Below the pieces are notes generated by a model. That model had not been told where the DNA came from, searched no databases, and worked only from the letters and a program-made list of their open reading frames with translations. From positions 868,001-932,000 of the forward strand of contig NZ_CP030033.1 in assembly GCF_003611035.1 (NCBI RefSeq): a stretch of 64,000 bases of DNA, read 5' to 3'. Of the stretch, positions 42,262-50,523 are shown in pieces; position 1 is the stretch's first letter, and every line of letters begins with the position of its first letter. Position numbers and translations under genes: made by a program. This DNA comes from Cryobacterium soli (GTDB lineage Bacteria > Actinomycetota > Actinomycetes > Actinomycetales > Microbacteriaceae).

Positions 42262-43344
42262 TTATGCGGCTTGCTTCGCGTTCTTCACGATCGCTTCCCA
42301 CAGACCGTTGAGGTAGGTGATGCCGAGTGCTCGGTCGTAGAGACCGTAGCCAGGCCGGCCCTGCTCTCCCCAGATCATTCGCCCGTGGTCGGGGCGCATG
42401 TAGCCGTCGAATCCAACGTCGTGGAATGCTTTCAGGATCTCGTAGAGATCGAGCGAGCCCATCTTGGAAAGGTGCGCCGATTCTTCAAAATTGCCGTTGC
42501 CGAGCAGTTTGATGTTCCTGACGTGGGCGAAGGGAATGCGATCGCGGCTGCCGAAATACCGGATGAGGGCCGGCACATCGTTTTCAGGATTTTCTCCCAG
42601 GCTCCCGGTGCACAACGTGAGCGAGTTGTACGGCGTGTCAACCATCTCAATCACGTTCTTCAGATCCGCGAAGTTCTTGACGATCCTCGGCAGACCGAAA
42701 ATGCTGCGGGGCGGGTCATCCGGGTGAAGAGCCATCTTGACGTCGTACTTTTCGCACGTGGGCATGATCTGCTCGAGGAAGTACTTGAGGTTCGCCGAGA
42801 GTTTTTCCTCGTCGACGTCTTCGTATTTTGCGAAGAGTTCCCGGATACCTTTCATCCGTTCCGGCTCCCAGCCGGGCATGATGAACCCGTTCGAGTCTCC
42901 TTCGACGGATTCGATCATGCTCTGCGGATCCAGCTTCTCTGCGGTCAGCTGGTCATAGGCCATGGTCGTTGAGCCATCGGGCAGCTCCCTGGCCAGCTCA
43001 GTCCTGAGCCAGTCGAAAACGGGCATGAAGTTGTAGCAGATGACCTTGATTCCCACCGAGGCGAGATTCTTGATCGTTTCCTTGTAGTTCTCAATGAACT
43101 GATCGCGCGACGGCAACCCGATCTTGATGTCGTCGTGGATGTTGACGCTCTCGATAACCTGCAGCGACATTCCGGCGCTCTCCACCTGTGCCTTCAACCG
43201 TGTGATCTTCTCCATCGGCCAGACCTCTCCGACCGGCACGTCGTAGAGCGCCCCTACTATCCCTTCGACGTTGGGGATCTGCCGAATTTGTTTCAGCGTG
43301 ATGTTGTCGTCCTCTTCGCCGAACCATCGGAATGTCATTTGCAT
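42262..43344 (-). CDS. uxuA: Mannonate dehydratase
   Basis: 360 residues ([23 protein letters not shown] at 43344 or 43338). It matches the UxuA pattern of a TIM barrel enzyme: [58 protein letters not shown] and [13 protein letters not shown] hold the metal and substrate ligands of this family. It dehydrates D-mannonate to 2-keto-3-deoxygluconate. It overlaps uxuB by 10 bp, so the two are coupled. The composition is less GC-rich than the symporter's. Confidence 0.96.
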   Translation of the reverse strand: MQMTFRWFGEEDDNITLKQIRQIPNVEGIVGALYDVPVGEVWPMEKITRLKAQVESAGMSLQVIESVNIHDDIKIGLPSRDQFIENYKETIKNLASVGIKVICYNFMPVFDWLRTELARELPDGSTTMAYDQLTAEKLDPQSMIESVEGDSNGFIMPGWEPERMKGIRELFAKYEDVDEEKLSANLKYFLEQIMPTCEKYDVKMALHPDDPPRSIFGLPRIVKNFADLKNVIEMVDTPYNSLTLCTGSLGENPENDVPALIRYFGSRDRIPFAHVRNIKLLGNGNFEESAHLSKMGSLDLYEILKAFHDVGFDGYMRPDHGRMIWGEQGRPGYGLYDRALGITYLNGLWEAIVKNAKQAA

Positions 43345-44966
43345 GATGTGTCTTCTCCACTCAATTTCAGGTATTTCTGCAGGGTGCGTCGCACCGCGTT
43401 TGGTCCGGCGACCATCTCTTCGACGAAACCCTCGATCTTCTGGCCCAGGTTCGCTTCATAGAGGTCAACTCCGAAAATGTCGGTGTTGGAAAGTATCGGG
43501 CGGAGGTGGCCGGCGACAGTTGTCGGGTCGCCAAAGACGATTTCCGCGACGTATTCGTGGAGAAACTCGTCCATGGGATCCGGACTGAGTTCGAACTCTT
43601 CGCCCTGATCATCGACTCCCAGCAGGTAGCGGCACCATCCCGCGATTGCCAGCGGGATGAACTGCAGGTCGCCGGCTTGTCCGCTTTCCTGATAGAGCTT
43701 GATGGTTTCGCCAAACCTGATGCCCACTTTTTGCGAGGTGTCAGACGCGATTCTCTGCGGCGTGTCAGGGATTCGCGGGTTGGGAAGGCGCTTGTTCATC
43801 ACCTCGTCGAGGAATGATTTCGGGTCGATGATCCCCGGATCAGTCACGACCGGGAGGCCTTCGATGTAACCAATTTGCCGAATAAGTCCGGAAATCTCAG
43901 GGTCTTGGGTTTCCTCGGCGATCGATTCATACCCCAGCAAACACCCGAAGACGGCCATCGCTGTGTGCAGCGGGTTGAGACAGGTGCACACTTTCATGCG
44001 CTCGACTTTATTGACGGTGTCTCGGTCGGTGAAGTACACCCCGGCGTCTTCAAGGGCCGGCCGGCCATTGGGGAAGTCGTCTTCAATGACCAGGTAGTGA
44101 ACCTCCTCCGTGTTGACGAAGGGCGCCGTGATGGAGTGCTTCTGGGACTTGAGAATGTCGATGTCGCCAAATCCGCTGACCCGCAATTTTTCCGCTACAT
44201 CAACCGACGGTCCAGGTGTGATGCGATCAATCATGCTCCACGGGAACGAGACCGACTGTGGATCTGAGAGGTAGTCGATGAATCCTTGGTCGACGAAGTT
44301 GTTGGTCTTCCATTGCGTTGCGACTTCGCGGATCGCGTCACCGAGTTTTGTGCCGTTCCGGGAGAAGTTATCTGTGCTCACCATGGCGATCGGGTGCGCA
44401 CCATTTTCGTAGCGTTCGAATAACAGAGCGGCCATCACCGACATGGCGTGCTGCGCCTGGGCGGGACCCTGCTCGATGTCGTGGCGGACGACGGCGGAAA
44501 GCGTCCCATCCGGGTTCTTCAGGTTGTATCCCTTTTCGGTGATGGTCACTGTAGCCATTTGCAGTGACGGGTTCGCGAATATCTCGCGCACTCTCACCGT
44601 GCTCGCCGGGTCAGGATAGAAGTGGCTCTCGGTGACGCTGGCGATCAGTTCCTTTTCGATCTCGCCATTTGCCTTCATCACGACAGCGAGAGTCAGATTG
44701 TTCGTCGAACGGAAGACAGTTTCAATCACCTCGTCGTCATATGTCTCGACGACAACGATGCCCTCGTCGGCCGCGTTCGCGTTGAGCAACTTCTGCTGGA
44801 GTGCGGCGTGGAAACACCGAAACAGGTTGCCGGCACCGAAGTGGATCCATACAGGATGTCGGTATGTCTGCTCCGCAACTTTTTCACGATCAAACGCAGG
44901 GATGGCAATACCCGCCTCTAAGAGGCTTCCTGGTTCATTAAGGGTGTCGTCATTCAAATAAAGCAC
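43335..44966 (-). CDS. uxuB: Fructuronate reductase / mannitol dehydrogenase family
   Basis: 543 residues. Rossmann-like N-terminus ([19 protein letters not shown]), then the mannitol dehydrogenase domain with [16 protein letters not shown] and [14 protein letters not shown], and the C-terminal domain with the family lysine context [17 protein letters not shown]. It reduces fructuronate to mannonate with NADH. Encoded immediately upstream of uxuA with a 10-bp overlap. The symbol rests on the operon context, because other family members act on tagaturonate or mannitol. The gene has lower GC than its neighbours. Confidence 0.88.
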   Translation of the reverse strand: MLYLNDDTLNEPGSLLEAGIAIPAFDREKVAEQTYRHPVWIHFGAGNLFRCFHAALQQKLLNANAADEGIVVVETYDDEVIETVFRSTNNLTLAVVMKANGEIEKELIASVTESHFYPDPASTVRVREIFANPSLQMATVTITEKGYNLKNPDGTLSAVVRHDIEQGPAQAQHAMSVMAALLFERYENGAHPIAMVSTDNFSRNGTKLGDAIREVATQWKTNNFVDQGFIDYLSDPQSVSFPWSMIDRITPGPSVDVAEKLRVSGFGDIDILKSQKHSITAPFVNTEEVHYLVIEDDFPNGRPALEDAGVYFTDRDTVNKVERMKVCTCLNPLHTAMAVFGCLLGYESIAEETQDPEISGLIRQIGYIEGLPVVTDPGIIDPKSFLDEVMNKRLPNPRIPDTPQRIASDTSQKVGIRFGETIKLYQESGQAGDLQFIPLAIAGWCRYLLGVDDQGEEFELSPDPMDEFLHEYVAEIVFGDPTTVAGHLRPILSNTDIFGVDLYEANLGQKIEGFVEEMVAGPNAVRRTLQKYLKLSGEDTSCK

Positions 44967-45002
44967 TCGGCAGCAACTCCTAGGTCGTCTTTGTCCTTGT
45001 GG

Positions 45003-45012
45003 ACTACCATAC
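45003..45012 (-). promoter_or_regulatory. GTATGGTAGT motif, candidate GntR site (uxuB side)
   Basis: The same ten bases as at 39976-39985, on the minus strand, 37 bp upstream of the uxuB start. See the symporter-side site for the interpretation. Confidence 0.45.
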
Positions 45013-45223
45013 TATTGTACCAGATGCGGCTTCCAGGCGAGAGTTCCGGCGTTTACGCCGATGACCACGTGCCGCGCGAGGAGCTGCTCCGTCGCCAGCA
45101 GTGGCGGGAGCGTTTTCCTCTATCTGGGCCAAACGGGCGATGAGGAGTACTGGAGGGTCCTGAACGCCTTTCCCACGCCGGCCTCCTGGCGTCTGGAACA
45201 TTTTCGATGCCGGGCCCGTTGTC

Positions 45224-45871
45224 GTGAGCATGACAACTATCGGAATCATCGGTGCAGGAAACATTGGCAGCCAGGTCGCCCGCAAGGCGATCGAAAGCGG
45301 CTACGACGTCGTGATCAGCAATTCCCGCGGCCCCGAGACACTCGCGGCGCTCGTCGCCGAACTCGGCCCGAAGGCTACCGCCGGAACCGCAGCGCAGGCG
45401 GCACAGGCTGCCGACATCGCGGTCGTGACCGTGCCGCTCAAGGCCTATGCGGACGTGCCGGTGCAGCCGCTCGCCGGAAAGATCGTCATCGATACCAACA
45501 ACTACTACTTCGAACGCGACGGCCACATCGAGGCCCTCGACAACGGCGAGGCGACCGTTAGCGGCATGCTGCAGGAGCACCTGCCGACCTCGCGCGTAGC
45601 GAAGGGCTTCAACCACATCACGGCCGCCGACATCACTGCTGACTCGTTCCCGACCGGTGACCCGGCACGGCGTGCGCTCGCTACATCGTCCGACTTTACG
45701 GATGCCTCCGACTTCGTCACGAAGCTGTACGACGAATTCGGTTTCGACACCGTGAACATCGGCCCACTCGCCGAGAGCTGGCGCGTCGAGCGCGACCGCC
45801 CTGCCTATGGCTCGCGACAGAACGTCGCTGAGCTCGAGGCCAACCTGGCGAAGGCACCGCGCACGATCTGA
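45224..45871 (+). CDS. NADPH-dependent F420 reductase-like / dinucleotide-binding oxidoreductase
   Basis: 215 residues with a GTG at 45224 (or ATG at 45230). The Rossmann motif IGIIGAGNIGSQVARKAIESG is at the N-terminus, then VVISNSRGPETL, then ADIAVVTVPLKAY and VIDTNNYYFERDG. The layout fits the NPFR (NADPH:F420 oxidoreductase) or NAD-binding 2 (F420-like) group. It could use F420, which many actinobacteria make, but plain NADP-linked reduction is equally possible. It is a single gene with a strong hairpin after it. Substrate unknown. Confidence 0.86.
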   Translation: MSMTTIGIIGAGNIGSQVARKAIESGYDVVISNSRGPETLAALVAELGPKATAGTAAQAAQAADIAVVTVPLKAYADVPVQPLAGKIVIDTNNYYFERDGHIEALDNGEATVSGMLQEHLPTSRVAKGFNHITAADITADSFPTGDPARRALATSSDFTDASDFVTKLYDEFGFDTVNIGPLAESWRVERDRPAYGSRQNVAELEANLAKAPRTI

Positions 45872-45882
45872 TCCAGACCTGC

Positions 45883-45916
45883 GGCGCGGATCCGAGGACA
45901 TCCTCGGTTCCGCGCC
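45883..45916. terminator. Hairpin terminator after the F420 reductase-like gene
   Basis: GGCGCGGATCCGAGGA (45883-45898) pairs with TCCTCGGTTCCGCGCC (45901-45916) with one mismatch, followed by GTTTCC. It begins 12 bp after the stop. The loop is very short (two bases, or more if the top pairs open). Confidence 0.7.
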
Positions 45917-46174
45917 GTTTCCGTGCCTGGGCCAGTTGTTCGAGGCCGGAGGGGTGAACTCGGGGCCCTGCCCGCGGGCTCAACCGGAATGGATTCGGTC
46001 CAGCGGCTACAGCTATTCGATTGCGGGCGAACGGGAGTCCTGACCAGCAGGTGACGGCGACGGCAATTCGTCCACCCTGCAGAGGGCTTGACGCCACCTG
46101 GACAGCGGCCGATACTGACGCCGACGGCATAACCGCCCCGACCCCCTGGGCCGGGCTCAGCAAGGGGTGTTCGT

Positions 46175-46723
46175 ATGCACAGAGGGGTCTGGGTAGGAGC
46201 GTTCCCGCTTTCCGTTATCCTTGCAGTCCTACTTTCCGGGTGCGCCGGGGGCGCCGGGGGCAAGATCGTTAGCACCGGCGTGGACGATGCTGCCCGAGCT
46301 ACGGCGAATTTGATTCGCGGCGGCGCGGACGATGGGGAGCGGGCCGCCGCAGACTTCCTACTCGGCGCCACCAAGGACTCAGAAGCATACCGACAGGCGG
46401 CGACCACGGCAGCGGAGAGCGCAGTTCAGAATCCGAGATGGACTCTGTTCAAGTCGCAGGTCGCCGCCAAGGTGAGGGTGACGCGCGAAAGCCCGCTCTG
46501 TGCGCCGACCATCGATCTGGTCTTCGCGGAGGACTCCGAGGATGTTATCGACGCGCTAAATGGCCTCGCCGAGGAGGCGGATGCCCGAAGCGATGCCCAG
46601 GAGCTCTATGACGACACGCTCGCCCTGATCGAGATCTGGGAGGATTACGACCCGGCAGACCCTGACAAGTCGTACTTGGCGGCCGGCACTGCGGTTTTTC
46701 AGGATTTCTACTGCGTTGAGTGA
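46175..46723 (+). CDS. Hypothetical secreted lipoprotein
   Basis: 182 residues. The N-terminus MHRGVWVGAFPLSVILAVLLSGCAGG is a clear lipoprotein signal with Cys at about 23. The mature part is mostly alpha-helical and acidic, with two Cys (LCAPTIDLVF and FYCVE) that could form a disulfide. No domain is recognised. It stands alone next to a decayed region with integration traces, so it may be part of an acquired segment. Confidence 0.7.
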   Translation: MHRGVWVGAFPLSVILAVLLSGCAGGAGGKIVSTGVDDAARATANLIRGGADDGERAAADFLLGATKDSEAYRQAATTAAESAVQNPRWTLFKSQVAAKVRVTRESPLCAPTIDLVFAEDSEDVIDALNGLAEEADARSDAQELYDDTLALIEIWEDYDPADPDKSYLAAGTAVFQDFYCVE

Positions 46724-47143
46724 GAGCCTCGACCACGGCTCATTCATTTCGGACGGTGTATCACCGGCTCGGCCCCGCGCCCCGCGGGAAACCGCAGTCG
46801 TGGTGGCCTGGATGTTGGACCGCGGCGACCCAATCCCGTCAAAACCTGGGGATGGCTATTCGCAATGGGCGAGCTGTTTCACTTGCCAGTTGTTCACACG
46901 AGGCAACCAAGCCATCGGGTCGGATGGGCCCACCCGCGGGTCGCCCCATTTGCCGACACGGTCCGGCTGCGCAACCTGAATTGAATCGAGGGGCTTCGCA
47001 TATAGGGCGCGAAATGCGCTGGGCAGGAGTTTCAAACCTTCTTGCCGCCGTCATCTGGCGTTCGACGATGTCGTCCACGGACTCGAGCTCCACTCCCCTC
47101 GTTGAGCACGGCCTGATACGCGCGTGAATTGGTTCCGCAGAAG
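46724..47143. other. 420-bp region without a convincing gene
   Basis: Lower coding quality, with several short frames but none with a family pattern. It separates the lipoprotein from the excisionase-like remnant. It probably holds debris of an old insertion. Confidence 0.5.
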
Positions 47144-47326
47144 CTAGCCGCCCTCAGCGCACCGCAGGTGGGTGCGCCTGGACTCGCTGATCGGCTCCGC
47201 TTGCTGCGCGATCCAGGCCCGCAGGTCGGGGACAGCGAGCTTGAGGTGCTTGCCAACCGGACACGGCGCGGGGCCTTTGCCGTGCCTTCGGTGTGGACCG
47301 CGAAGATCTCGATGAATGTGATGCAT
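47144..47326 (-). pseudogene. Excisionase-like / helix-turn-helix fragment
   Basis: 60 residues from an ATG at 47326 to the stop at 47144. The part RRHGKGPAPCPVGKHLKLAVPDLRAWIAQQ resembles the MerR/excisionase-type wing (typically RxGKHxRxxxSDLxAWL) found at the end of excisionases and plasmid DNA-binding proteins. The beginning does not fit the family, so it looks truncated. It lies 49 bp from a tRNA 3'-end-like sequence, as expected beside an attachment site. Confidence 0.55.
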
Positions 47327-47374
47327 CCGCAAAGCCAAGAGAGTCCCAGAAACCCTCAAGTCTCCGGGACATTT

Positions 47375-47411
47375 GGTCATGCTGACAGGATTTGAACCGG
47401 CGACCCCCTGT
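47375..47411 (-). other. tRNA 3'-end-like remnant, possible attachment site
   Basis: Read on the minus strand it contains GGGGGTCGCCGGTTCAAATC and CTGTCAGCATGACC, i.e. a variable loop, T arm with GGTTCAAATC and an acceptor-like strand. The 5' half of a tRNA is not found next to it. Integrases often use tRNA 3' ends and leave such copies. The adjacent excisionase-like fragment supports this. Confidence 0.45.
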
Positions 47412-47689
47412 AAGGTTCTAGCCTTAACTCGAGTTATGCCGAAAATCTCCGAAAACTCGCGGATTCCCTTGTGTTTACAGGGAGCCGGGCGGTTCACTGC
47501 CTTCAATCCTACTCGGTCGATTCGGGTCAGATGAAGTTGAATGTGATGACTAAATGATGACCATTTGAACCGCTTTTGGCGGCACTCCGAGGCCTCCAAG
47601 AGATTCCCCGTATGCTCTCCGCAGGTAGTCGAGCCTGGCTGCGCCGGCGCTCGATCTGCGGTCTGGTTTGCATCACGCTTGCAAGACCC

Positions 47690-48010
47690 GCGCCTGCCGC
47701 GGGCGTGCTGCCGGTCTCGCACGCGGTCGAACTCATGCGCAACAACCCTGCGCATCCGTGGACCGTGACGGAACTGGCCCCGGAGGTTTCGCTCAGCGTG
47801 CGCAGCTTGCAAGAGGGCTTCCGCCGATCCCTGGACACCACTCCGATGGCATACCTGCGACACCTCAGACTCGAGAAGGCGAACGAGGAGCTAACTCTGG
47901 CAGCGCCGGGCACCATTAGCGTGACCGAGGTGGCGGCGCGGCGGGGCTTCGTCCATCTCGGGAGGTTTGCGGCGGCCTACCGCAGAGAGTTTTCGAAGCA
48001 TCCGTCTGGA
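47690..48010 (+). pseudogene. C-terminal fragment of an AraC-family regulator
   Basis: The DNA-binding part of an AraC regulator is visible: AVELMRNNPAHPWTVTELAP, SLSVRSLQEGFRRSLDTTPM, AYLRHLRLEKANEELTLA, then TEVAARRGFVHLGRFAAAYR. The N-terminal sensor domain is missing, and the frame runs on past the normal end (..EFSKHPSGEK instead of a stop) into the antisense of the next gene. A broken remnant, consistent with insertion or deletion at the island border. Confidence 0.72.
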
Positions 48011-48111
48011 GAGAAGTGTCATCACGATGCGGGGTGGCCGATCTCGGGAGGCGCTCATGTGGCGAGCCGTGACGCTTTCGGTGACCCTCCACGGACGCGA
48101 CAGGGAAGCGA

Positions 48112-49770
48112 TTACCGTCGGCCCGTCCTGACGAGGTGCTCGTACACGAGGCGAACGGCGACCGCGCCCTCGCCGACGGCGGACGCCACACGTTTCACCG
48201 AGCCACTGCGCACGTCCCCGACCGCAAAAATACCCGGACTCGTGGTCTCGAACATCATCGTGTTTCCATCGCCGGTCACCACGAACCCTCGATCGTCGAG
48301 CGTGATCGCGCCCGAGAGCCACCGAGTGTGTGGCTCGGACCCGATCAACACGAAGAGAGCCGTCGCACTGAGCGGTCGGCGCTCATCGGTCCTCAGATCG
48401 TGAACCATGACCTCCTCAAGACGAAGGTCGCCTCGTAGCTCGCAGACCTCGCAGTTGCGCCAGACCTGCACTCGGGGGGCCGCAACGATCCGTTCTGCGA
48501 GGTAGCGGGACATGTCCCGGTTCAGGTCGTCGTGGCGGATCACGAGGTTCACGGCAGTTGCATTGCGCGCCAGGAACAGGGCCGCCTGCCCGGCGGAGTT
48601 CCCGCCACCTACGACCGTGACCGGGTCGCCGCGGCAGAGCCGCGCCTCGAACTCGGTGGCGGCGTAGTAGACGCTGGGCCCCTCGAGCCGGTCCATGCCG
48701 GGGATGTCGAGGCGGCGGTAGCGAACACCGGTCGCGAGCACCACGGTATGCGCCTCCACCTGGTCCCCGTCGGTCAGACCCACGACGAAGTGTCCGTCGA
48801 CGCGCGCAAGTGACTCTGCCTCGCCGGGGATCGTGAAGGTGGCGCCGAACTTGCGGGCCTGGACCACCGCTCGGTCGGCCAGCTCGGCGCCTGAGATGCC
48901 CGCCGGGAACCCGAGATAGTTCTCGATCTGGGACGACGTCCCCGCCTGCCCTCCCGTCGCGATCCCGTCGAGCACGATCGTCGAGAGCCCCTCGGAGGCC
49001 GCGGTCACCGCAGCAGCAAGACCGGCAGGTCCCGCGCCCACCACCAGAATGTCGTATGCGTAGCGGGGCGGCGTTTCCTCCCGCAGGCCGAGGACCTCGG
49101 CAAGCTCGGTGTTGCTGGGGTTGCGCAGGACCGTCCGACCCTTCCAGATCACGACAGGGGTCTGGTCTGGTGGGATGCCGAACGCCCGCAGGGTGAGCTC
49201 TGCCTCGGGATCCTCCTCCAGGTCTTCCCAGCGGTACGGAATGCGATTGCGGCTCGCGAAGTCCCTCAGCAGGCGGGTCTCGGCTGAATAGCGGGAACCG
49301 ATGATCCGGAGGCCGACGCCGAGACCGGCGTGGATGTTGCGGCGAAGGATGAAGGCCCGCAGGATCAGATCCCCCACCGCCTGATTTTGGGCGACCGCCT
49401 CTTTGAGCCGGTCGTAGGGAACCTCCAAGACCTCGACGTCGGTCTGGGCGACGGCGGTGACGTAGACGGCCTGGCCAGTCAGCATCGACAGGTCACCCAC
49501 GAAGCGACCCCGCCCGTGGACGGCGATCACGCGCGGCTCTCCGTCCGGATCTTCCTGGACAACGCGGACCCGGCCGTCAAGCACGACGAACAGACCGCAG
49601 TCGCGGTCTCCCTCGCGGAACAGCGTGGAGCCTTCAGCCAGCCGCTTCCTCTCGCCGTATTGAGAGAGCAGCATGACCTGCTCGTCGGTGAGGCGCGGAT
49701 AGGCGCCGGTGGTGTCGGGGGTCTCTGGCAGATCCGAGGGTTGGAGGTCAGACGAACTGCTCGTCGGCAT
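48112..49770 (-). CDS. Cyclic-nucleotide-domain / thioredoxin reductase-like flavoprotein without CxxC
   Basis: 552 residues, ATG at 49770 after GGAGGTGG. Residues 30-145 form a cNMP-binding domain (FREGDRDCGLFVVLDGRVRV, GRFVGDLSMLTGQAVY). Residues 155-230 form a glutaredoxin-like fold (RDFASRNRIPYRWEDLEED). From 238 a thioredoxin reductase fold begins: FAD motif VVGAGPAGLAAAV, NADPH motif VVGGGNSAGQAALFL, end GIFAVGDVR. The redox CxxC expected at about 365-373 is replaced by SVYYAAT, so it probably cannot reduce thioredoxin in the usual way. It is the last gene of the chaperone/redox operon and overlaps the zinc-finger gene. Confidence 0.92.
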   Translation of the reverse strand: MPTSSSSDLQPSDLPETPDTTGAYPRLTDEQVMLLSQYGERKRLAEGSTLFREGDRDCGLFVVLDGRVRVVQEDPDGEPRVIAVHGRGRFVGDLSMLTGQAVYVTAVAQTDVEVLEVPYDRLKEAVAQNQAVGDLILRAFILRRNIHAGLGVGLRIIGSRYSAETRLLRDFASRNRIPYRWEDLEEDPEAELTLRAFGIPPDQTPVVIWKGRTVLRNPSNTELAEVLGLREETPPRYAYDILVVGAGPAGLAAAVTAASEGLSTIVLDGIATGGQAGTSSQIENYLGFPAGISGAELADRAVVQARKFGATFTIPGEAESLARVDGHFVVGLTDGDQVEAHTVVLATGVRYRRLDIPGMDRLEGPSVYYAATEFEARLCRGDPVTVVGGGNSAGQAALFLARNATAVNLVIRHDDLNRDMSRYLAERIVAAPRVQVWRNCEVCELRGDLRLEEVMVHDLRTDERRPLSATALFVLIGSEPHTRWLSGAITLDDRGFVVTGDGNTMMFETTSPGIFAVGDVRSGSVKRVASAVGEGAVAVRLVYEHLVRTGRR

Positions 49771-50026
49771 AACACCACCTCCAGCTCTCCCCCGGCTCGA
49801 TCGAACGCACGATGACGTGGCCCGTCGTTGCGGCGTGAGCGCGCGCGTGGCGCATCGGGGAGGAGTCGCAGCAACAGATCTGACCGCAGGTGAGGCACTG
49901 CCGCAGGTGCACCCAGGGTGTGCCCAGACGCAGGCATTCCTCACAACCGGGCGCTCTGGGCGGCCCTACGGGTCGCACCAGCGGCAGGTGCGCGTCTGGG
50001 ACCACCCGGCCGAAGACCGTGTTCAT
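49748..50026 (-). CDS. UBP-type zinc-finger protein
   Basis: 92 residues from the ATG at 50026. It contains a UBP-type zinc-binding arrangement: CEEC (28, 31), then LTCGQICCC (44-53), then HARAH (60-64) and HVIVRSIEPGESWRWCYAD. This fits the small bacterial UBP zinc-finger proteins often found near thioredoxin-like genes. The role is unknown; ubiquitin binding is not expected in bacteria. The start overlaps the thioredoxin stop by four bases, and its end overlaps the next gene by 23 bp. Confidence 0.82.
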   Translation of the reverse strand: MNTVFGRVVPDAHLPLVRPVGPPRAPGCEECLRLGTPWVHLRQCLTCGQICCCDSSPMRHARAHAATTGHVIVRSIEPGESWRWCYADEQFV

Positions 50027-50523
50027 TGCCGGTCTTCCCCTCTTGAAGAGTGGCTGTCCCTGGCGGGCGCTACCTCCTCGTTGGGCAAGTGCTCCGTGAG
50101 CCACGACCGCAGGGCGCCTGCCGGCGCGGCGCCGATCTGTTTGTCAATCACCTGGCCGTGGTGCATGACGACCAGCGTCGGGATGGCCTGCACTCCGAAG
50201 CGACGGCTCACCTCCGGCGCCTCATCCGCGTTCACCTTGACAAGCTTCAGCTTGCCCGCGAGTTCTGTCGCCAGTTGCTCCAGCACCGGGCTGACCATCC
50301 GGCAGGGACCACACCAGGGGGCCCAGACGTCCACGAGCACCGGTATGGTCGATTCGTCCGCCACGGTGCTGAAGTCCGCATCGGACGTGTCGACTATCCA
50401 GGGAAGCGGGTCGTGGCAATTCCCACAGCGGGGCGCTCCGTCGGCGGCGGCACGCACTCGATTCTTCGTGCCGCAATTCGGACACACCACAACCTTGGCC
50501 GGGTGTTTCGCGATCGTGTTCAC
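50023..50523 (-). CDS. trxC: Thioredoxin with N-terminal zinc ribbon (Trx2 type)
   Basis: 166 residues. The N-terminal zinc ribbon has CPNC (14-17) and CGNC (33-36), then the thioredoxin fold with active site WAPWCGPC (Cys 71 and 74), [10 protein letters not shown] with the cis-Pro, and a ~30-residue tail. This is the Trx2/TrxC layout, induced by oxidative stress in E. coli. It is encoded right after clpB with a 4-bp overlap. It could receive electrons from a reductase elsewhere, because the flavoprotein in this operon lacks its own CxxC. The symbol is by architecture. Confidence 0.93.
   Translation of the reverse strand: MNTIAKHPAKVVVCPNCGTKNRVRAAADGAPRCGNCHDPLPWIVDTSDADFSTVADESTIPVLVDVWAPWCGPCRMVSPVLEQLATELAGKLKLVKVNADEAPEVSRRFGVQAIPTLVVMHHGQVIDKQIGAAPAGALRSWLTEHLPNEEVAPARDSHSSRGEDRQ

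Noticed and set aside
45053..45901. 282-residue minus-strand frame opposite the F420 reductase-like gene
   Set aside because: Antisense of a gene with a clear Rossmann motif; no independent signal.
46720..47127. 135-residue plus-strand frame after the lipoprotein
   Set aside because: Overlaps the lipoprotein stop, has no family pattern and a Ser/Thr/Arg-rich composition typical of random high-GC frames.
47375..47411. Complete tRNA gene
   Set aside because: Only the 3' half pattern is present; no D arm or anticodon arm with proper pairing is seen, so it is recorded as a remnant.
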